DNA of 64,000 nt from positions 1 to 64,000 of the IMG/VR virus record IMGVR_UViG_3300042907_001518, one strand, 5' to 3'. The stretch's first letter is position 1. Each line of letters starts with the position of its first letter. A program made the translations under genes and the position numbers. The DNA comes from a virus. Under the pieces are notes generated by a model. That model was not told the origin of the DNA. It saw only the letters and a program-made list of their open reading frames with translations, and did not search any database. Positions 48,314 through 54,570 of the stretch are shown here, one piece after another.

Positions 48314-48397
48314 CCCTAACTCCTTGTGGCATAAAGACTTACGACATATTCTCCCCCGCTTTTGCGTCGTAACTCCTTACTGGGCAATGGTTTACAA
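48314..48397. repeat. Double-palindrome element, copy 1
   Basis: Palindrome A runs 48314-48343 and B starts at 48368, 54 bp from A. The GC-rich centre is reduced to a C-run. This is the most degenerate copy. A promoter follows 74 bases downstream. Confidence 0.7.
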
Positions 48398-48470
48398 CAA
48401 ATGTTGAGATACTCAGATTTTTTGCCTGATTTGGCACGCGATTATTTTTTATTTTTTCAAAAGATTTCTC

Positions 48471-48498
48471 TTGCAATCTAAAGAATACTCTGTATAAT
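48471..48498 (+). promoter_or_regulatory. Sigma70-like promoter
   Basis: TTGCAA (48471) and TATAAT (48493), 16-bp spacer. The GCCGATA box here lies just after the -10 (TATAATGCCGATATAAG). Confidence 0.75.
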
Positions 48499-48539
48499 GC
48501 CGATATAAGAAGAAGTAAGAAAGAAAGAAGGATAAGAAA

Positions 48540-48785
48540 ATGGTTTTCGAAACGCTGGACGATCTGAATCACTATATCTCGTATGCTGAACCGGATTCGA
48601 TCAACGGATTCCGAGTTGTTGGTGAATTGTTTGATGACTTGAGAGATACGGCTAACAGGGCTAGGGCTGATTGGTATCCTTTGTGCGATGCCTTCGGTTG
48701 CATGGAAGAGTATATGATGGGAGAAGGTGAGTACCTTGAGATAGATGCGAATGGAGTGATTATTAATTCTAGCGTATACTTCTGA
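48540..48785 (+). CDS. Small acidic protein, unassigned
   Basis: 81 residues, SD GAAGGAT before ATG 48540. Acidic and mostly helical (LDDLNHYISYAEPDS, RVVGELFDDLRDTANRARAD). It is preceded by its own promoter and followed by another within 10 bases of its stop. No family recognised. Confidence 0.7.
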   Translation: MVFETLDDLNHYISYAEPDSINGFRVVGELFDDLRDTANRARADWYPLCDAFGCMEEYMMGEGEYLEIDANGVIINSSVYF

Positions 48786-48791
48786 ACAGTA

Positions 48792-48819
48792 TTGACAATC
48801 TAAAAATATTCGGTATAAT
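48792..48819 (+). promoter_or_regulatory. Sigma70-like promoter
   Basis: TTGACA (48792) and TATAAT (48814), 16-bp spacer. No double-palindrome element precedes it. A CAGACATAAG follows the -10 where other promoters have GCCGATATAAG. Confidence 0.75.
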
Positions 48820-48845
48820 TCAGACATAAGGAAGAGAGAAAGATA

Positions 48846-48995
48846 ATGACCATCCAAGTACAACACACCATTCGTCGCCTAGTTGCTCGCCACGGATATT
48901 CGGCCACGTTTGTTCAGCATATGGGCGAGGGTATTAGCCTGTACAGTATCGGTGGTATCATGTATCGTATTCGTGGTGATGGTACGATTCTCTAA
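48846..48995 (+). CDS. Small basic protein, unassigned
   Basis: 49 residues with SD AAGGAAGAGAG. The N-terminus is basic (HTIRRLVARHGY) and the C-terminus beta-like (YSIGGIMYRIRGDGTIL). It has its own promoter, and its stop codon lies inside the next double-palindrome element. A small DNA- or RNA-binding protein is possible; no family recognised. Confidence 0.65.
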   Translation: MTIQVQHTIRRLVARHGYSATFVQHMGEGISLYSIGGIMYRIRGDGTIL

Positions 48996-49073
48996 GTTGT
49001 TACAGCATAAGGGCTTAGGGTAAGGCGGGCGGGCCAAATTCGTCGTAAGTACTTACCACACAACGACTTATGA
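48992..49073. repeat. Double-palindrome element, copy 2
   Basis: Palindrome A (CTAAGTTG...GGGCTTAG) begins at 48992 and includes the stop of the preceding gene. B (CGTAAGTA...CGACTTATG) begins at 49044, 52 bp away. Centre GGCGGGCGGGCC. Promoter 61 bases downstream. Confidence 0.85.
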
Positions 49074-49133
49074 CTACTAAATAATTATTCTATTTGGCAT
49101 GAAATTATATTTGAGAAAATCCAAAGATTTCCC

Positions 49134-49161
49134 TTGCAATGGTCGATAATATCTGTATAAT
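49134..49161 (+). promoter_or_regulatory. Sigma70-like promoter with GTCGATAA box
   Basis: TTGCAA (49134) and TATAAT (49156), 16-bp spacer containing GGTCGATAATATCTG. The box starts 14 bp before the -10. Confidence 0.8.
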
Positions 49162-49201
49162 AAGAGCACAAGAGAAAAGGAAAGAGAAAAAGGAAAAGAA
49201 A

Positions 49202-49399
49202 ATGACAATCGAAGTTTTTGACAATCAGAAGATGACCATCGGATTTGTGAAGAGCCAGAATCAAATTGAAGGAATGAATATGGTTCGCCAGTATTTCCCC
49301 AACGTGGGAAGTGTGGACGGTCAGAGTTACCTTCCGACCAATGATAGCCGTTGCAAGATGATTGTCCCTAATGTTTACTCTTGGGAGATTGTTCGATGA
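49202..49399 (+). CDS. Small conserved protein, paralogue 1
   Basis: 65 residues from ATG 49202 with an SD-like AAAGGAAAAG. It is clearly homologous to 50618-50803. Both have (M/V)IEVF, TIGFV, a middle VxxxFPxV, an S-x-LP-x-x-D-x-RCKxI motif and NVY-x-W at the end. The conserved Cys in RCK is shared. Function unknown. The stop overlaps the next start. Confidence 0.7.
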   Translation: MTIEVFDNQKMTIGFVKSQNQIEGMNMVRQYFPNVGSVDGQSYLPTNDSRCKMIVPNVYSWEIVR

Positions 49400-49584
49400 A
49401 TAATCTAGATAAGATTTTCTGTGCTATGCGAAGCGGTAAGTATGGTAGCGTATTAGATACTAAGGGAAATGTTCATGCTGGCATTATCAACTCTATCATG
49501 AAGGAAGATGGTAGCGGTAAGAATTGGATTGTGACGGTATATAATCGCACGGCCAAGAATACGGTTTTCATTCACGCTAAGTAA
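49396..49584 (+). CDS. Small protein, unassigned
   Basis: 62 residues from ATG 49396, which overlaps the preceding TGA; GGGAG is upstream. SVLDTKGNVHAGIINSIMKE and NWIVTVYNRTAKNTVFI suggest a small SH3-like beta barrel. It is co-translated with paralogue 1. Confidence 0.6.
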   Translation: MNNLDKIFCAMRSGKYGSVLDTKGNVHAGIINSIMKEDGSGKNWIVTVYNRTAKNTVFIHAK

Positions 49585-49594
49585 GGGAATATAA

Positions 49595-49702
49595 ATGTTT
49601 GATATTAATATAGATTGGATGTGGATGGGTGTGGGATTTGTTGTTGGCATTGGTTGCTCTTGGCTTGTTTCTGACTTGGTTTTTTCTATAAGGAAGAAGT
49701 AA
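49595..49702 (+). CDS. Single-pass membrane peptide
   Basis: 35 residues from ATG 49595, preceded by AAGGGAAT. A hydrophobic segment (MGVGFVVGIGCSWLVSDLVF) is followed by SIRKK, so a C-in membrane peptide is likely. Its stop abuts the next mini-gene. Confidence 0.55.
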   Translation: MFDINIDWMWMGVGFVVGIGCSWLVSDLVFSIRKK

Positions 49703-49771
49703 ATGAATAATAATATTCTGTTTGGCATATGCTTTGCTTGTGGTTGTGTGTTGACATATGTTATCTCTTGA
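49703..49771 (+). CDS. 22-residue hydrophobic peptide
   Basis: ATG 49703 follows the previous stop directly, and AGGAAG lies at the right distance. The peptide is almost entirely hydrophobic with three Cys (ILFGICFACGCVLTYVIS). Its TGA abuts the double-palindrome element, consistent with a real gene end. Evidence is modest because of size. Confidence 0.45.
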   Translation: MNNNILFGICFACGCVLTYVIS

Positions 49772-49854
49772 CGTAAGATGTTGAGGGATAACGACTTAGG
49801 GCTAATCGGGCGGCGATTTCTTTACCTAAGTACTTGCAGCATATAGAGTTACAG
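49772..49854. repeat. Double-palindrome element, copy 3
   Basis: Palindrome A (CGTAAGAT...CGACTTAGG) starts immediately after the preceding stop. B (CCTAAGTA...GAGTTACAG) starts at 49825, 53 bp away. Centre CGGGCGGCG. A further imperfect hairpin (CAAACCCTA/TAGGATTTG) follows at about 49873-49914. Confidence 0.8.
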
Positions 49855-49949
49855 CTAATCTAGACGGCTAGCAAACCCTATGCCATAACTGTACGAATAT
49901 GGTAGGATTTGTGTCAAATTCTCTTGACATAAAAATCTCTAGATTTCTC

Positions 49950-49978
49950 TTGCAAATTAAAGATTCGTCTGGTATAAT
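49950..49978 (+). promoter_or_regulatory. Sigma70-like promoter
   Basis: TTGCAA (49950) and TATAAT (49973), 17-bp spacer. The GTCGATA box follows the -10 (TATAATGTCGATATAAG), as in the promoter at 48471. Confidence 0.75.
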
Positions 49979-50016
49979 GTCGATATAAGAGTAAGAGAGA
50001 AAGAAAGAGAAAGAAG

Positions 50017-50163
50017 ATGATGAATAAGACTATGAAGAATGCAAGTAAGAGAATCAAGAATCTTGAGATTCGTGAAAAGGCATACGCTATGCCGATTGTT
50101 GTTAAGGATATGAAAGTGAATGATGAAATGGTTCGTAAGTTTTTTGAAAGCATGAAGGGTTAA
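50017..50163 (+). CDS. Small basic helical protein
   Basis: 48 residues from ATG 50017 (a second ATG at 50020), within an AAGAAAGAGAAAGAAG purine-rich leader. Lys-rich and helical (MKNASKRIKNLEIREKAYAM). The next gene starts 5 bases after its stop. Function unknown. Confidence 0.6.
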   Translation: MMNKTMKNASKRIKNLEIREKAYAMPIVVKDMKVNDEMVRKFFESMKG

Positions 50164-50167
50164 TAAA

Positions 50168-50368
50168 ATGAATAGCAAAAGACTCGAAACTAAGTTGAAT
50201 AAGTTGGGATATAGCCTCTCCAAGAATGGGGATTTTTGGGTAATCAAGGCAGGATCAGACTACCCTGCATTTGCCCGCTATTGCGTTGATTTGACCGCTG
50301 TTCAGACGTTCATCACCGATGAGCAAGCGATGAAAATGTATCGGTCTGGTCGTTCGATTCCGGCTTGA
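50168..50368 (+). CDS. HicA-like or similar small protein
   Basis: 66 residues. MNSKRLETKLNKLGYSLSKN with GDFWVIKAGSDYPAFA resembles the small double-stranded-RNA-binding-like fold of HicA-type proteins (a helix, then beta strands). The catalytic His is absent, however. No antitoxin-like partner is recognised; the 48-residue gene upstream is basic. The HicA resemblance is weak and could be chance. Confidence 0.55.
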   Translation: MNSKRLETKLNKLGYSLSKNGDFWVIKAGSDYPAFARYCVDLTAVQTFITDEQAMKMYRSGRSIPA

Positions 50369-50369
50369 T

Positions 50370-50450
50370 ATAAGTCCTTGCTGCTACAGCACTTAGGACG
50401 AGCCGGCGCCGCCGAATTTGACGTAACTCCTTTAGTACCAATACTTTACG
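50370..50450. repeat. Double-palindrome element, copy 4
   Basis: Palindrome A 50370-50397; B (CGTAACTC...ACTTTACG) starts at 50422, 52 bp away. Centre GCCGGCGCCGCCG. Confidence 0.85.
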
Positions 50451-50505
50451 ACTATTTTTTCACGAAACCATGTGTCCATTGGAACGATGAAAAATATCTT
50501 TTCGA

Positions 50506-50534
50506 CCTAAAGCCTTACAACATAAAGACTTAGG
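50506..50534. repeat. Solitary A-type palindrome
   Basis: CCTAAAGCCTTAC and ATAAAGACTTAGG match the A half of the double-palindrome element, but no GC centre or B half follows. It sits between copy 4 and the next promoter and may be a remnant. Confidence 0.7.
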
Positions 50535-50564
50535 AAAAATCTAAAAATCTTTTAAAGATAGAAT

Positions 50565-50593
50565 TTGACTTTAGCCGATAACTAAGATATAAT
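50565..50593 (+). promoter_or_regulatory. Sigma70-like promoter with GCCGATAA box
   Basis: TTGACT (50565) and TATAAT (50588), 17-bp spacer containing TTAGCCGATAACTAAGA. Confidence 0.8.
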
Positions 50594-50617
50594 TCAGCAT
50601 AAGAAAGAGAGAATGAA

Positions 50618-50803
50618 ATGGTTATCGAAGTTTTCAAAGATGGTCGAACGATTGGTTTTGTGGTTGCAAAAGATAGGCTATCTTCGGTCGATCTGATCGT
50701 TAAGGCTTTCCCCCAAGTGGATCGTGTTGAGACAAATTCATCGCTCCCCAAGAGTGATCCACGATGCAAAAAAATCGCTGAAAATGTTTACGCTTGGGCT
50801 TGA
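50618..50803 (+). CDS. Small conserved protein, paralogue 2
   Basis: 61 residues, homologous to 49202-49399. Shared features are VIEVF, TIGFVV, FPQVDRVETNSSLP, DPRCKKI and NVYAW. Both genes directly follow a double-palindrome element and a GYCGATA promoter. This suggests that the gene was duplicated together with its control region. Confidence 0.7.
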   Translation: MVIEVFKDGRTIGFVVAKDRLSSVDLIVKAFPQVDRVETNSSLPKSDPRCKKIAENVYAWA

Positions 50804-50828
50804 CCCACTATGCCAGACCTGATAGAAT
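50800..50828 (+). promoter_or_regulatory. Sigma70-like promoter overlapping upstream stop
   Basis: TTGACC (50800) and TAGAAT (50823), 17-bp spacer with a degenerate GCCAGAC box. The -35 overlaps the stop codon of paralogue 2. Confidence 0.55.
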
Positions 50829-50854
50829 CCAACCAACACAGAAAAGGAAAGAAT

Positions 50855-51190
50855 ATGAAACAGAAATTTGAGATTATCGAAAACGCTAAGAAACAGGCCC
50901 GTATGTGCTTCCTTGGGATTGCTATCCCAACAGAAGTAAAGAATATTGATGGAGAAATGATTCAGGTTGAAAAGGTGATAAAGTTCAACCGTAAGGCTTT
51001 GAAGAATATCGGTAAGCGTAAGGCTGAAAAAGCCGATCCTAGGCTGATTGGTGGTGAAGATACCATGATCGTTCGGGCTGGAAAGCCGGGTTCGCGTGAA
51101 CGTGTTGAGGCTCTGACCATGCAGTATGGTGCTATCCTTGCTTGTGGTGAGGAAGTTTCGCCCTTCGCGTTCAAGGCTGATGACGAATGA
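50855..51190 (+). CDS. Basic phage protein, unassigned
   Basis: 111 residues from ATG 50855, with SD AAAAGGAAAG; the frame is open from 50810 but that part is promoter. Lys/Arg-rich (RKALKNIGKRKAEKADPRLI) with a beta-like C-terminus (RVEALTMQYGAILACGEEV). Its end overlaps the next start by 11 bases. It may bind nucleic acid. Confidence 0.6.
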   Translation: MKQKFEIIENAKKQARMCFLGIAIPTEVKNIDGEMIQVEKVIKFNRKALKNIGKRKAEKADPRLIGGEDTMIVRAGKPGSRERVEALTMQYGAILACGEEVSPFAFKADDE

Positions 51191-51302
51191 AAACGAAAAA
51201 ACTGTTCAGAAAATGAAGAAAGAAACCCAACGGGCTATTTCTCATGTTATGATGTTGGAAAAAATGTATTTGGAAATGATCAAACAAAAGGAAAAGAAAT
51301 GA
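51180..51302 (+). CDS. 40-residue coiled-coil peptide
   Basis: ATG 51180 lies within the end of the previous gene, and the TGA overlaps the ATG of the next (ATGA). The product is a charged amphipathic helix (TVQKMKKETQRAISHVMMLE). Overlaps on both sides suggest translational coupling. Function unknown. Confidence 0.5.
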   Translation: MTNENEKTVQKMKKETQRAISHVMMLEKMYLEMIKQKEKK

Positions 51303-51613
51303 CACACTCTGAAGCATACATGATGGTTCGCGGCAAGCGTGGCGTTATGCGTCGTAAGGTTGGTAACAATACCTATGCTGAAATCTTGCAGGATGGGTCG
51401 ATTGGTATCATGCTTCATAGTACGTATGTGGTAAAGATTCACACTGGCGATACATATACTATGCAAACGGGTGGGTGGTATACTGTTACTACAAAAGATA
51501 GAATCAATCAGTATGTTCCGGGACGAGTGTATCAAGCGGATGGGCAGTGGTACTATAAGCATCCTAAGGGCAAGACGTATGAATTCATCGACGGAATGGT
51601 AGTGGGGAATTGA
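51299..51613 (+). CDS. Beta-rich phage protein, unassigned
   Basis: 104 residues, SD AAAAGGAAAAG. Consecutive short strands such as TYAEILQDGSIGIMLHSTYV, GWYTVTTKDRINQYV and GQWYYKHPKGKTYEFIDGM suggest a small beta-barrel or SH3-like fold. It is the last gene before a double-palindrome element that begins at its stop. Confidence 0.65.
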   Translation: MTHSEAYMMVRGKRGVMRRKVGNNTYAEILQDGSIGIMLHSTYVVKIHTGDTYTMQTGGWYTVTTKDRINQYVPGRVYQADGQWYYKHPKGKTYEFIDGMVVGN

Positions 51614-51695
51614 CGTAAAGCCTTGCCACTAAAGAACTTAGGGCGAGGCCGCGCCGCCCCGCGAAGCGTAAGTGCTTATGCTGCAACAACTTACG
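51614..51695. repeat. Double-palindrome element, copy 5
   Basis: A (CGTAAAGC...GAACTTAGGG) starts right after the stop; B (CGTAAGTG...CAACTTACG) starts at 51667, 53 bp away. Centre GGCCGCGCCGCCCCGCG. Promoter 59 bases downstream. Confidence 0.88.
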
Positions 51696-51753
51696 ACGAA
51701 TCTTAACGCAACTCTCGTGCCAAAAATATTTTTGTTTTTTCCAAAGATTTCGC

Positions 51754-51781
51754 TTGCATTGGTCGATTATATCTGTATAAT
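51754..51781 (+). promoter_or_regulatory. Sigma70-like promoter with GTCGATTA box
   Basis: TTGCAT (51754) and TATAAT (51776), 16-bp spacer TGGTCGATTATATCTG, nearly identical to the promoters at 49134 and 52677. Confidence 0.8.
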
Positions 51782-51818
51782 GACAGCATCACAAGGGAAA
51801 CCCATAAGGAAGTCGATA

Positions 51819-52016
51819 ATGTATTCTTTCGAAGAAATCAACAGTATCCTTGATCAGATGGCACAGCAAGGTACAATTGAGCCTATGGTCGAGCCGATTG
51901 ACGATCCCAGCGAGGAAGTAAATTTTTGGGATTGGGCCGATGTGGTTGGTGCAGTTGACGATTTCGCTCCTCAGTCTATGGTTGACGAGGACGGTGAAGT
52001 ATGGTATGTTTCTTGA
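51819..52016 (+). CDS. Acidic small protein
   Basis: 65 residues from ATG 51819 with SD TAAGGAAG. Strongly acidic (EPMVEPIDDPSEEVNF, VGAVDDFAP, VDEDGEVW) with no Lys or Arg. It is followed after 10 bases by an even more acidic gene. DNA-mimic or decoy functions are possible but unproven. Confidence 0.6.
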   Translation: MYSFEEINSILDQMAQQGTIEPMVEPIDDPSEEVNFWDWADVVGAVDDFAPQSMVDEDGEVWYVS

Positions 52017-52026
52017 ATAGGAGAAA

Positions 52027-52272
52027 ATGATGAGTCACCCTGACCCCCTTTATGATGCTGATAACTCTTATGAGGATGATATGAATTACGATGACCACAA
52101 TGATTTTTGGGGATTGCCCGAAAATGAGTTGGATGAACTGCAAGATGAGGAAGACGAGGAGAATGATTGGGATGATTCGTATGATGATAGTATGGATGGG
52201 GATCATGAGAGTGGCCTATCTTCCGCTGGATGGGGAACCGATGAGGATTACGGCTACTATGGTGATGAGTGA
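52027..52272 (+). CDS. Extremely acidic protein (possible DNA mimic)
   Basis: 81 residues with nearly half Asp/Glu and no Lys or Arg (ELDELQDEEDEENDWDDSYD). Aromatic residues (Tyr, Trp) are interspersed and could form a fold. SD TAGGAGAA. Composition resembles phage anti-restriction or histone-like DNA mimics such as Ocr, but no homology is claimed. It shares a promoter with the preceding acidic gene. Confidence 0.65.
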   Translation: MMSHPDPLYDADNSYEDDMNYDDHNDFWGLPENELDELQDEEDEENDWDDSYDDSMDGDHESGLSSAGWGTDEDYGYYGDE

Positions 52273-52304
52273 ATATTAATAGTTTAACTTTAAGGAAAAA
52301 AGAA

Positions 52305-52532
52305 ATGAAGTGCATTGTAACTCACACGGATACTTTTGCTGGTGAGGCTAACTACGGTTGGGTAAAGCGTTGGGAGTTTGTACCCAAGTATGAATCTCAG
52401 CGTAGCGTTATTCGCAAGGCCAAGGCTTTGGCCGGCTTTACGGGTGTAAAGTCTGAAACCGAAGATTATGGTGACGGCTATACCATTAAGCCTCGCGGCT
52501 ATGCTCAAATCATCTTTGTTGATTTTGAGTAA
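52305..52532 (+). CDS. Small phage protein, unassigned
   Basis: 75 residues from ATG 52305, chosen because TTAAGGAAAAAAG precedes it. Mixed alpha/beta (KCIVTHTDTFAGEANYGWVK, VIRKAKALAGFTGVKSETED, YAQIIFVDFE). It resembles small hypothetical proteins common in environmental phages. Third gene of the acidic-gene unit. Confidence 0.65.
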   Translation: MKCIVTHTDTFAGEANYGWVKRWEFVPKYESQRSVIRKAKALAGFTGVKSETEDYGDGYTIKPRGYAQIIFVDFE

Positions 52533-52543
52533 AGTTTTCCTCG

Positions 52544-52627
52544 TCGTAAACCCTTTGTACGTAAGCACTTAGGGCCGACGGGGCGCGCCGGCCTCGACGT
52601 AAGTCCTTTGATACCAAACACTTACGG
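52544..52627. repeat. Double-palindrome element, copy 6
   Basis: A (CGTAAACC...GCACTTAGGG) at 52544; B (CGTAAGTC...CACTTACGG) at 52598, 54 bp away. Centre GGGGCGCGCCGGCC. A very similar A half occurs in copy 11. Confidence 0.88.
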
Positions 52628-52676
52628 CTAAAAAGATTTTTCTCTTTGGCATGGCATTATTTTTCAAGAATCCCTC

Positions 52677-52704
52677 TTGCATTGGTCGATAAATATGATA
52701 TGCT
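52677..52704 (+). promoter_or_regulatory. Sigma70-like promoter with GTCGATAA box
   Basis: TTGCAT (52677) and TATGCT (52699), 16-bp spacer TGGTCGATAAATATGA. Confidence 0.7.
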
Positions 52705-52735
52705 TAGGGTATCACAAGAGAAGAAAGGGTTAATC

Positions 52736-52999
52736 ATGAGTGTTGACGGAACCTATAACGGATACGCTAACTACCAGACTTGGAACGTTTGTCTGTGGAT
52801 TGCCAATGATCAATTTCTGTATGGTCTGGCAAGTCAATGTGAGTCTTATAATGATTTTAAGATTTTACTGCGTGATATTTTTGACTCGAACGATATGAAG
52901 CATGAAACGCCGGACAGCGTTTCTTGGAACGATAGCGGCATCAACCTTGCGGAATTGCAAGAGTTTTGGGTCGAAAATTTTTCTAAAGTTTGTGCTTGA
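52736..52999 (+). CDS. DUF7249-like small protein
   Basis: 87 residues from ATG 52736. YNGYANYQTWNVCLWIANDQ followed by LYGLA matches the YANYETWNVALWI motif of a phage/environmental family (DUF7249, from memory). The C-terminus (INLAELQEFWVENF) is also family-like. Function of the family is unknown. Its stop overlaps the -35 of the next promoter. Confidence 0.72.
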   Translation: MSVDGTYNGYANYQTWNVCLWIANDQFLYGLASQCESYNDFKILLRDIFDSNDMKHETPDSVSWNDSGINLAELQEFWVENFSKVCA

Positions 53000-53023
53000 C
53001 AAGTGTCGATAATAGGGTAGAAT
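52996..53023 (+). promoter_or_regulatory. Sigma70-like promoter overlapping upstream stop
   Basis: TTGACA (52996) and TAGAAT (53018), 16-bp spacer AGTGTCGATAATAGGG. The -35 shares bases with the TGA of the DUF7249-like gene. Confidence 0.8.
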
Positions 53024-53059
53024 GGTGCTAAAGGGTTTTTCTAACTGAAGGAGTTTCTT

Positions 53060-53470
53060 ATGAACGACGTGATTTTGTTTGGTTTGATTTTTGCTGGTGT
53101 GGTTGCTTGTATGATTGCGTTCGGTGGCTTTCATATCTATCGTGGCGTTAACGGTAGCCTTGCTAATGCTCAGGTTGGAGAAGTTTATAACTTTGAATAT
53201 CTCCAGCCGCATCATGGTGATCCGGTGCGAGTGCTTGCTAGGGTGATCGAACCTGCGTATACGCTTAGTGATGAGAGTATCCGTAGGCTGAATACTAAGA
53301 GCAACTATCGTATCAGTGATCCTGAGTTCAAGCGTACTCGCCACCTTGTAACGTGCGAGACTCCCAATGGTGAAGTGCGACAGTTCTATGCCGAGCGTGC
53401 TAAGAACGTGCGTCGTCCTCTTCTTGCGGGACTGCTCTTCCGTACAGGAACTGCACACCTGTTCGCGTGA
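53060..53470 (+). CDS. Membrane-anchored phage protein, unassigned
   Basis: 136 residues, SD AAGGAG. An N-terminal transmembrane helix (ILFGLIFAGVVACMIAFGGF) is followed by a soluble domain: VYNFEYLQPHHGDPVRVLAR, then RRLNTKSNYRISDPEFKRTR and VRQFYAERA. The pattern resembles a widespread phage hypothetical family with an LQP-x-x-GDPxRVLA motif. G/C-rich codon use (CGT, GGT) suggests good expression. Confidence 0.7.
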   Translation: MNDVILFGLIFAGVVACMIAFGGFHIYRGVNGSLANAQVGEVYNFEYLQPHHGDPVRVLARVIEPAYTLSDESIRRLNTKSNYRISDPEFKRTRHLVTCETPNGEVRQFYAERAKNVRRPLLAGLLFRTGTAHLFA

Positions 53471-53497
53471 ACGATTGTTCAGTTCGGTTAACCCTGG

Positions 53498-53581
53498 CCC
53501 TAAGTTGTTGCCACGCAATGACTTAGGGTTCGGGGGCGCCGCCGAGTTGGTCGTAACTCCTTATCTCATAAGGGCTTACAG
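53498..53581. repeat. Double-palindrome element, copy 7
   Basis: A (CCCTAAGTTG...GACTTAGGG) 53498-53528; B (CGTAACTC...GGGCTTACAG) from 53552, 54 bp away. Centre CGGGGGCGCCGCCG. Promoter only 17 bases downstream. Confidence 0.88.
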
Positions 53582-53597
53582 AATATTTAAATAATGC

Positions 53598-53625
53598 TTG
53601 ACAAAATGCCGATATAGTATATACT
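53598..53625 (+). promoter_or_regulatory. Sigma70-like promoter with GCCGATA box
   Basis: TTGACA (53598) and TATACT (53620), 16-bp spacer AAATGCCGATATAGTA. Confidence 0.82.
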
Positions 53626-53644
53626 AGACACAACAGGAGACAGT

Positions 53645-53779
53645 ATGCAAAAATATGCTTGGATAATTTGGGTAGGATGCGAGATTAAGGGAACTATAGA
53701 AGCATATAGTGCCTGGGAAGCAGAGGCAAAAGCAGTAGAAAAATTCGGCAAATTGGTTAGGGTTGAACGAGATTGCTAG
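53645..53779 (+). CDS. 44-residue protein, unassigned
   Basis: ATG 53645 with SD AGGAGA. KYAWIIWVGCEIKGTIEAYS followed by AWEAEAKAVEKFGKLVRVER looks like a small beta-alpha protein. It is followed directly by AGTCAG element copy 1. The same order (element, promoter, short frame, AGTCAG element, promoter, gene) recurs at 55358-55674. Confidence 0.6.
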   Translation: MQKYAWIIWVGCEIKGTIEAYSAWEAEAKAVEKFGKLVRVERDC

Positions 53780-53784
53780 TTTCA

Positions 53785-53830
53785 CCTAATCCTACGGATT
53801 TGGGCTGGGTGGGTATAGTCAGCGAGAACC
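53785..53830 (+). repeat. AGTCAG element, copy 1
   Basis: CCTAATCC and GGATTTGG can pair as a hairpin, followed by TATAGTCAGCGAGAA. It lies just before the promoter of the PEP-CTERM gene. Confidence 0.65.
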
Positions 53831-53832
53831 TC

Positions 53833-53861
53833 TTGACAAATGAATTTTAGCAGTGTAGGAT
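53833..53861 (+). promoter_or_regulatory. Sigma70-like promoter, leaderless gene
   Basis: TTGACA (53833) and TAGGAT (53856), 17-bp spacer without the GYCGATA box. The ATG of the next gene is 7 bases after the -10, at the expected transcription start. Confidence 0.65.
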
Positions 53862-53867
53862 AGACTT

Positions 53868-54146
53868 ATGGAATATGGATACGGCGAAGGGTTGTGGATC
53901 AATGGCTCTCACTGGTATGGTGATCCGTATCATTTGTATTCTGATTTTACTACCAATTTTGATTTGAGTCCTAACCCTTTATATATTTATAATGATGGTG
54001 GACAGAATCTCTATATCTTTTATAATGCTGTTCTCAAGCCAGATATCCAGCCCGTACCAGTACCCGAACCATCTTGCCTATTCTTGGCAGTATGCTCAAT
54101 CTTAATGATCTTTTTTTTAAAGAAAAGGGTCTTGACAAGTCGATAA
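53868..54146 (+). CDS. PEP-CTERM-type sorting-signal protein
   Basis: 92 residues. The C-terminus has the full tripartite PEP-CTERM signal: PVPEPS near residue 67, a hydrophobic helix (CLFLAVCSILMIFFL), then KKR. In bacteria this directs proteins to the EpsH/XrtA exosortase. The N-terminal part is Tyr/Asn/Gly-rich (YGYGEGLWINGSHWYG). No N-terminal signal peptide is visible, which is odd for this class; a longer start is excluded by the promoter. The mRNA appears leaderless. Confidence 0.65.
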   Translation: MEYGYGEGLWINGSHWYGDPYHLYSDFTTNFDLSPNPLYIYNDGGQNLYIFYNAVLKPDIQPVPVPEPSCLFLAVCSILMIFFLKKRVLTSR

Positions 54147-54159
54147 TAGAGTGTAGAAT
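54132..54159 (+). promoter_or_regulatory. Sigma70-like promoter with GTCGATAA box
   Basis: TTGACA (54132) and TAGAAT (54154), 16-bp spacer AGTCGATAATAGAGTG. It lies in the 3' end of the PEP-CTERM gene and reads into the candidate RNA region. Confidence 0.8.
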
Positions 54160-54165
54160 GATTGA

Positions 54166-54570
54166 AGAACAAGCAAACGCTTGTTGGCTGTGTCGGGCCG
54201 AGCAGCCGGTAAAAACGGTAGTTGATGTCCTAGGAAACGTCTTCTACAATCGGTCCTAACAATACAAACTTGCGTATGGTAGTTGCTACTACTAGAGAGA
54301 TAGCCCAGCAAACAGCGTCTGCATCTAATGGGTGTACGGGGTTGCCGACCTAGGCTATAGGAAGGCTTATGCTGCTCTCTATTGGGTTGGATTCCCGACA
54401 TACGTTATAATACAACCAGTAACCGTCACCAAGAGCCAGACTAACCGGAACATGATGCTAGCAGTTCATCCGGTTACAGGGAGGTTTCCGTGGGCGGTTT
54501 CCACCAGTGTTTACCTTGCTCCAAGGGTTCAGAATATCGGAGTATTGGTGGATTATAGAATCGGATCGTA
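54166..54570 (+). ncRNA. Candidate structured non-coding RNA
   Basis: About 400 bases downstream of a good promoter with no convincing gene and a higher G+C than its surroundings. Several strong local stems are visible. CAAGC-AAAC-GCTTG lies at the 5' end. GTAG-TTG-CTAC lies near 54280. TAACCGGA and TCCGGTTA near 54441-54475 form an 8-bp perfect stem with a further GAAC/GTTC inside. The alternative is several tiny frames (54158-54259; 54332-54571 from GTG), none with a ribosome binding site. It matches no RNA family I recognise. Confidence 0.45.

Noticed and set aside
49702-49771. TTGACA at 49751 as a promoter
   Set aside because: No acceptable -10 lies 16-18 bases downstream; the next usable promoter is at 49950.
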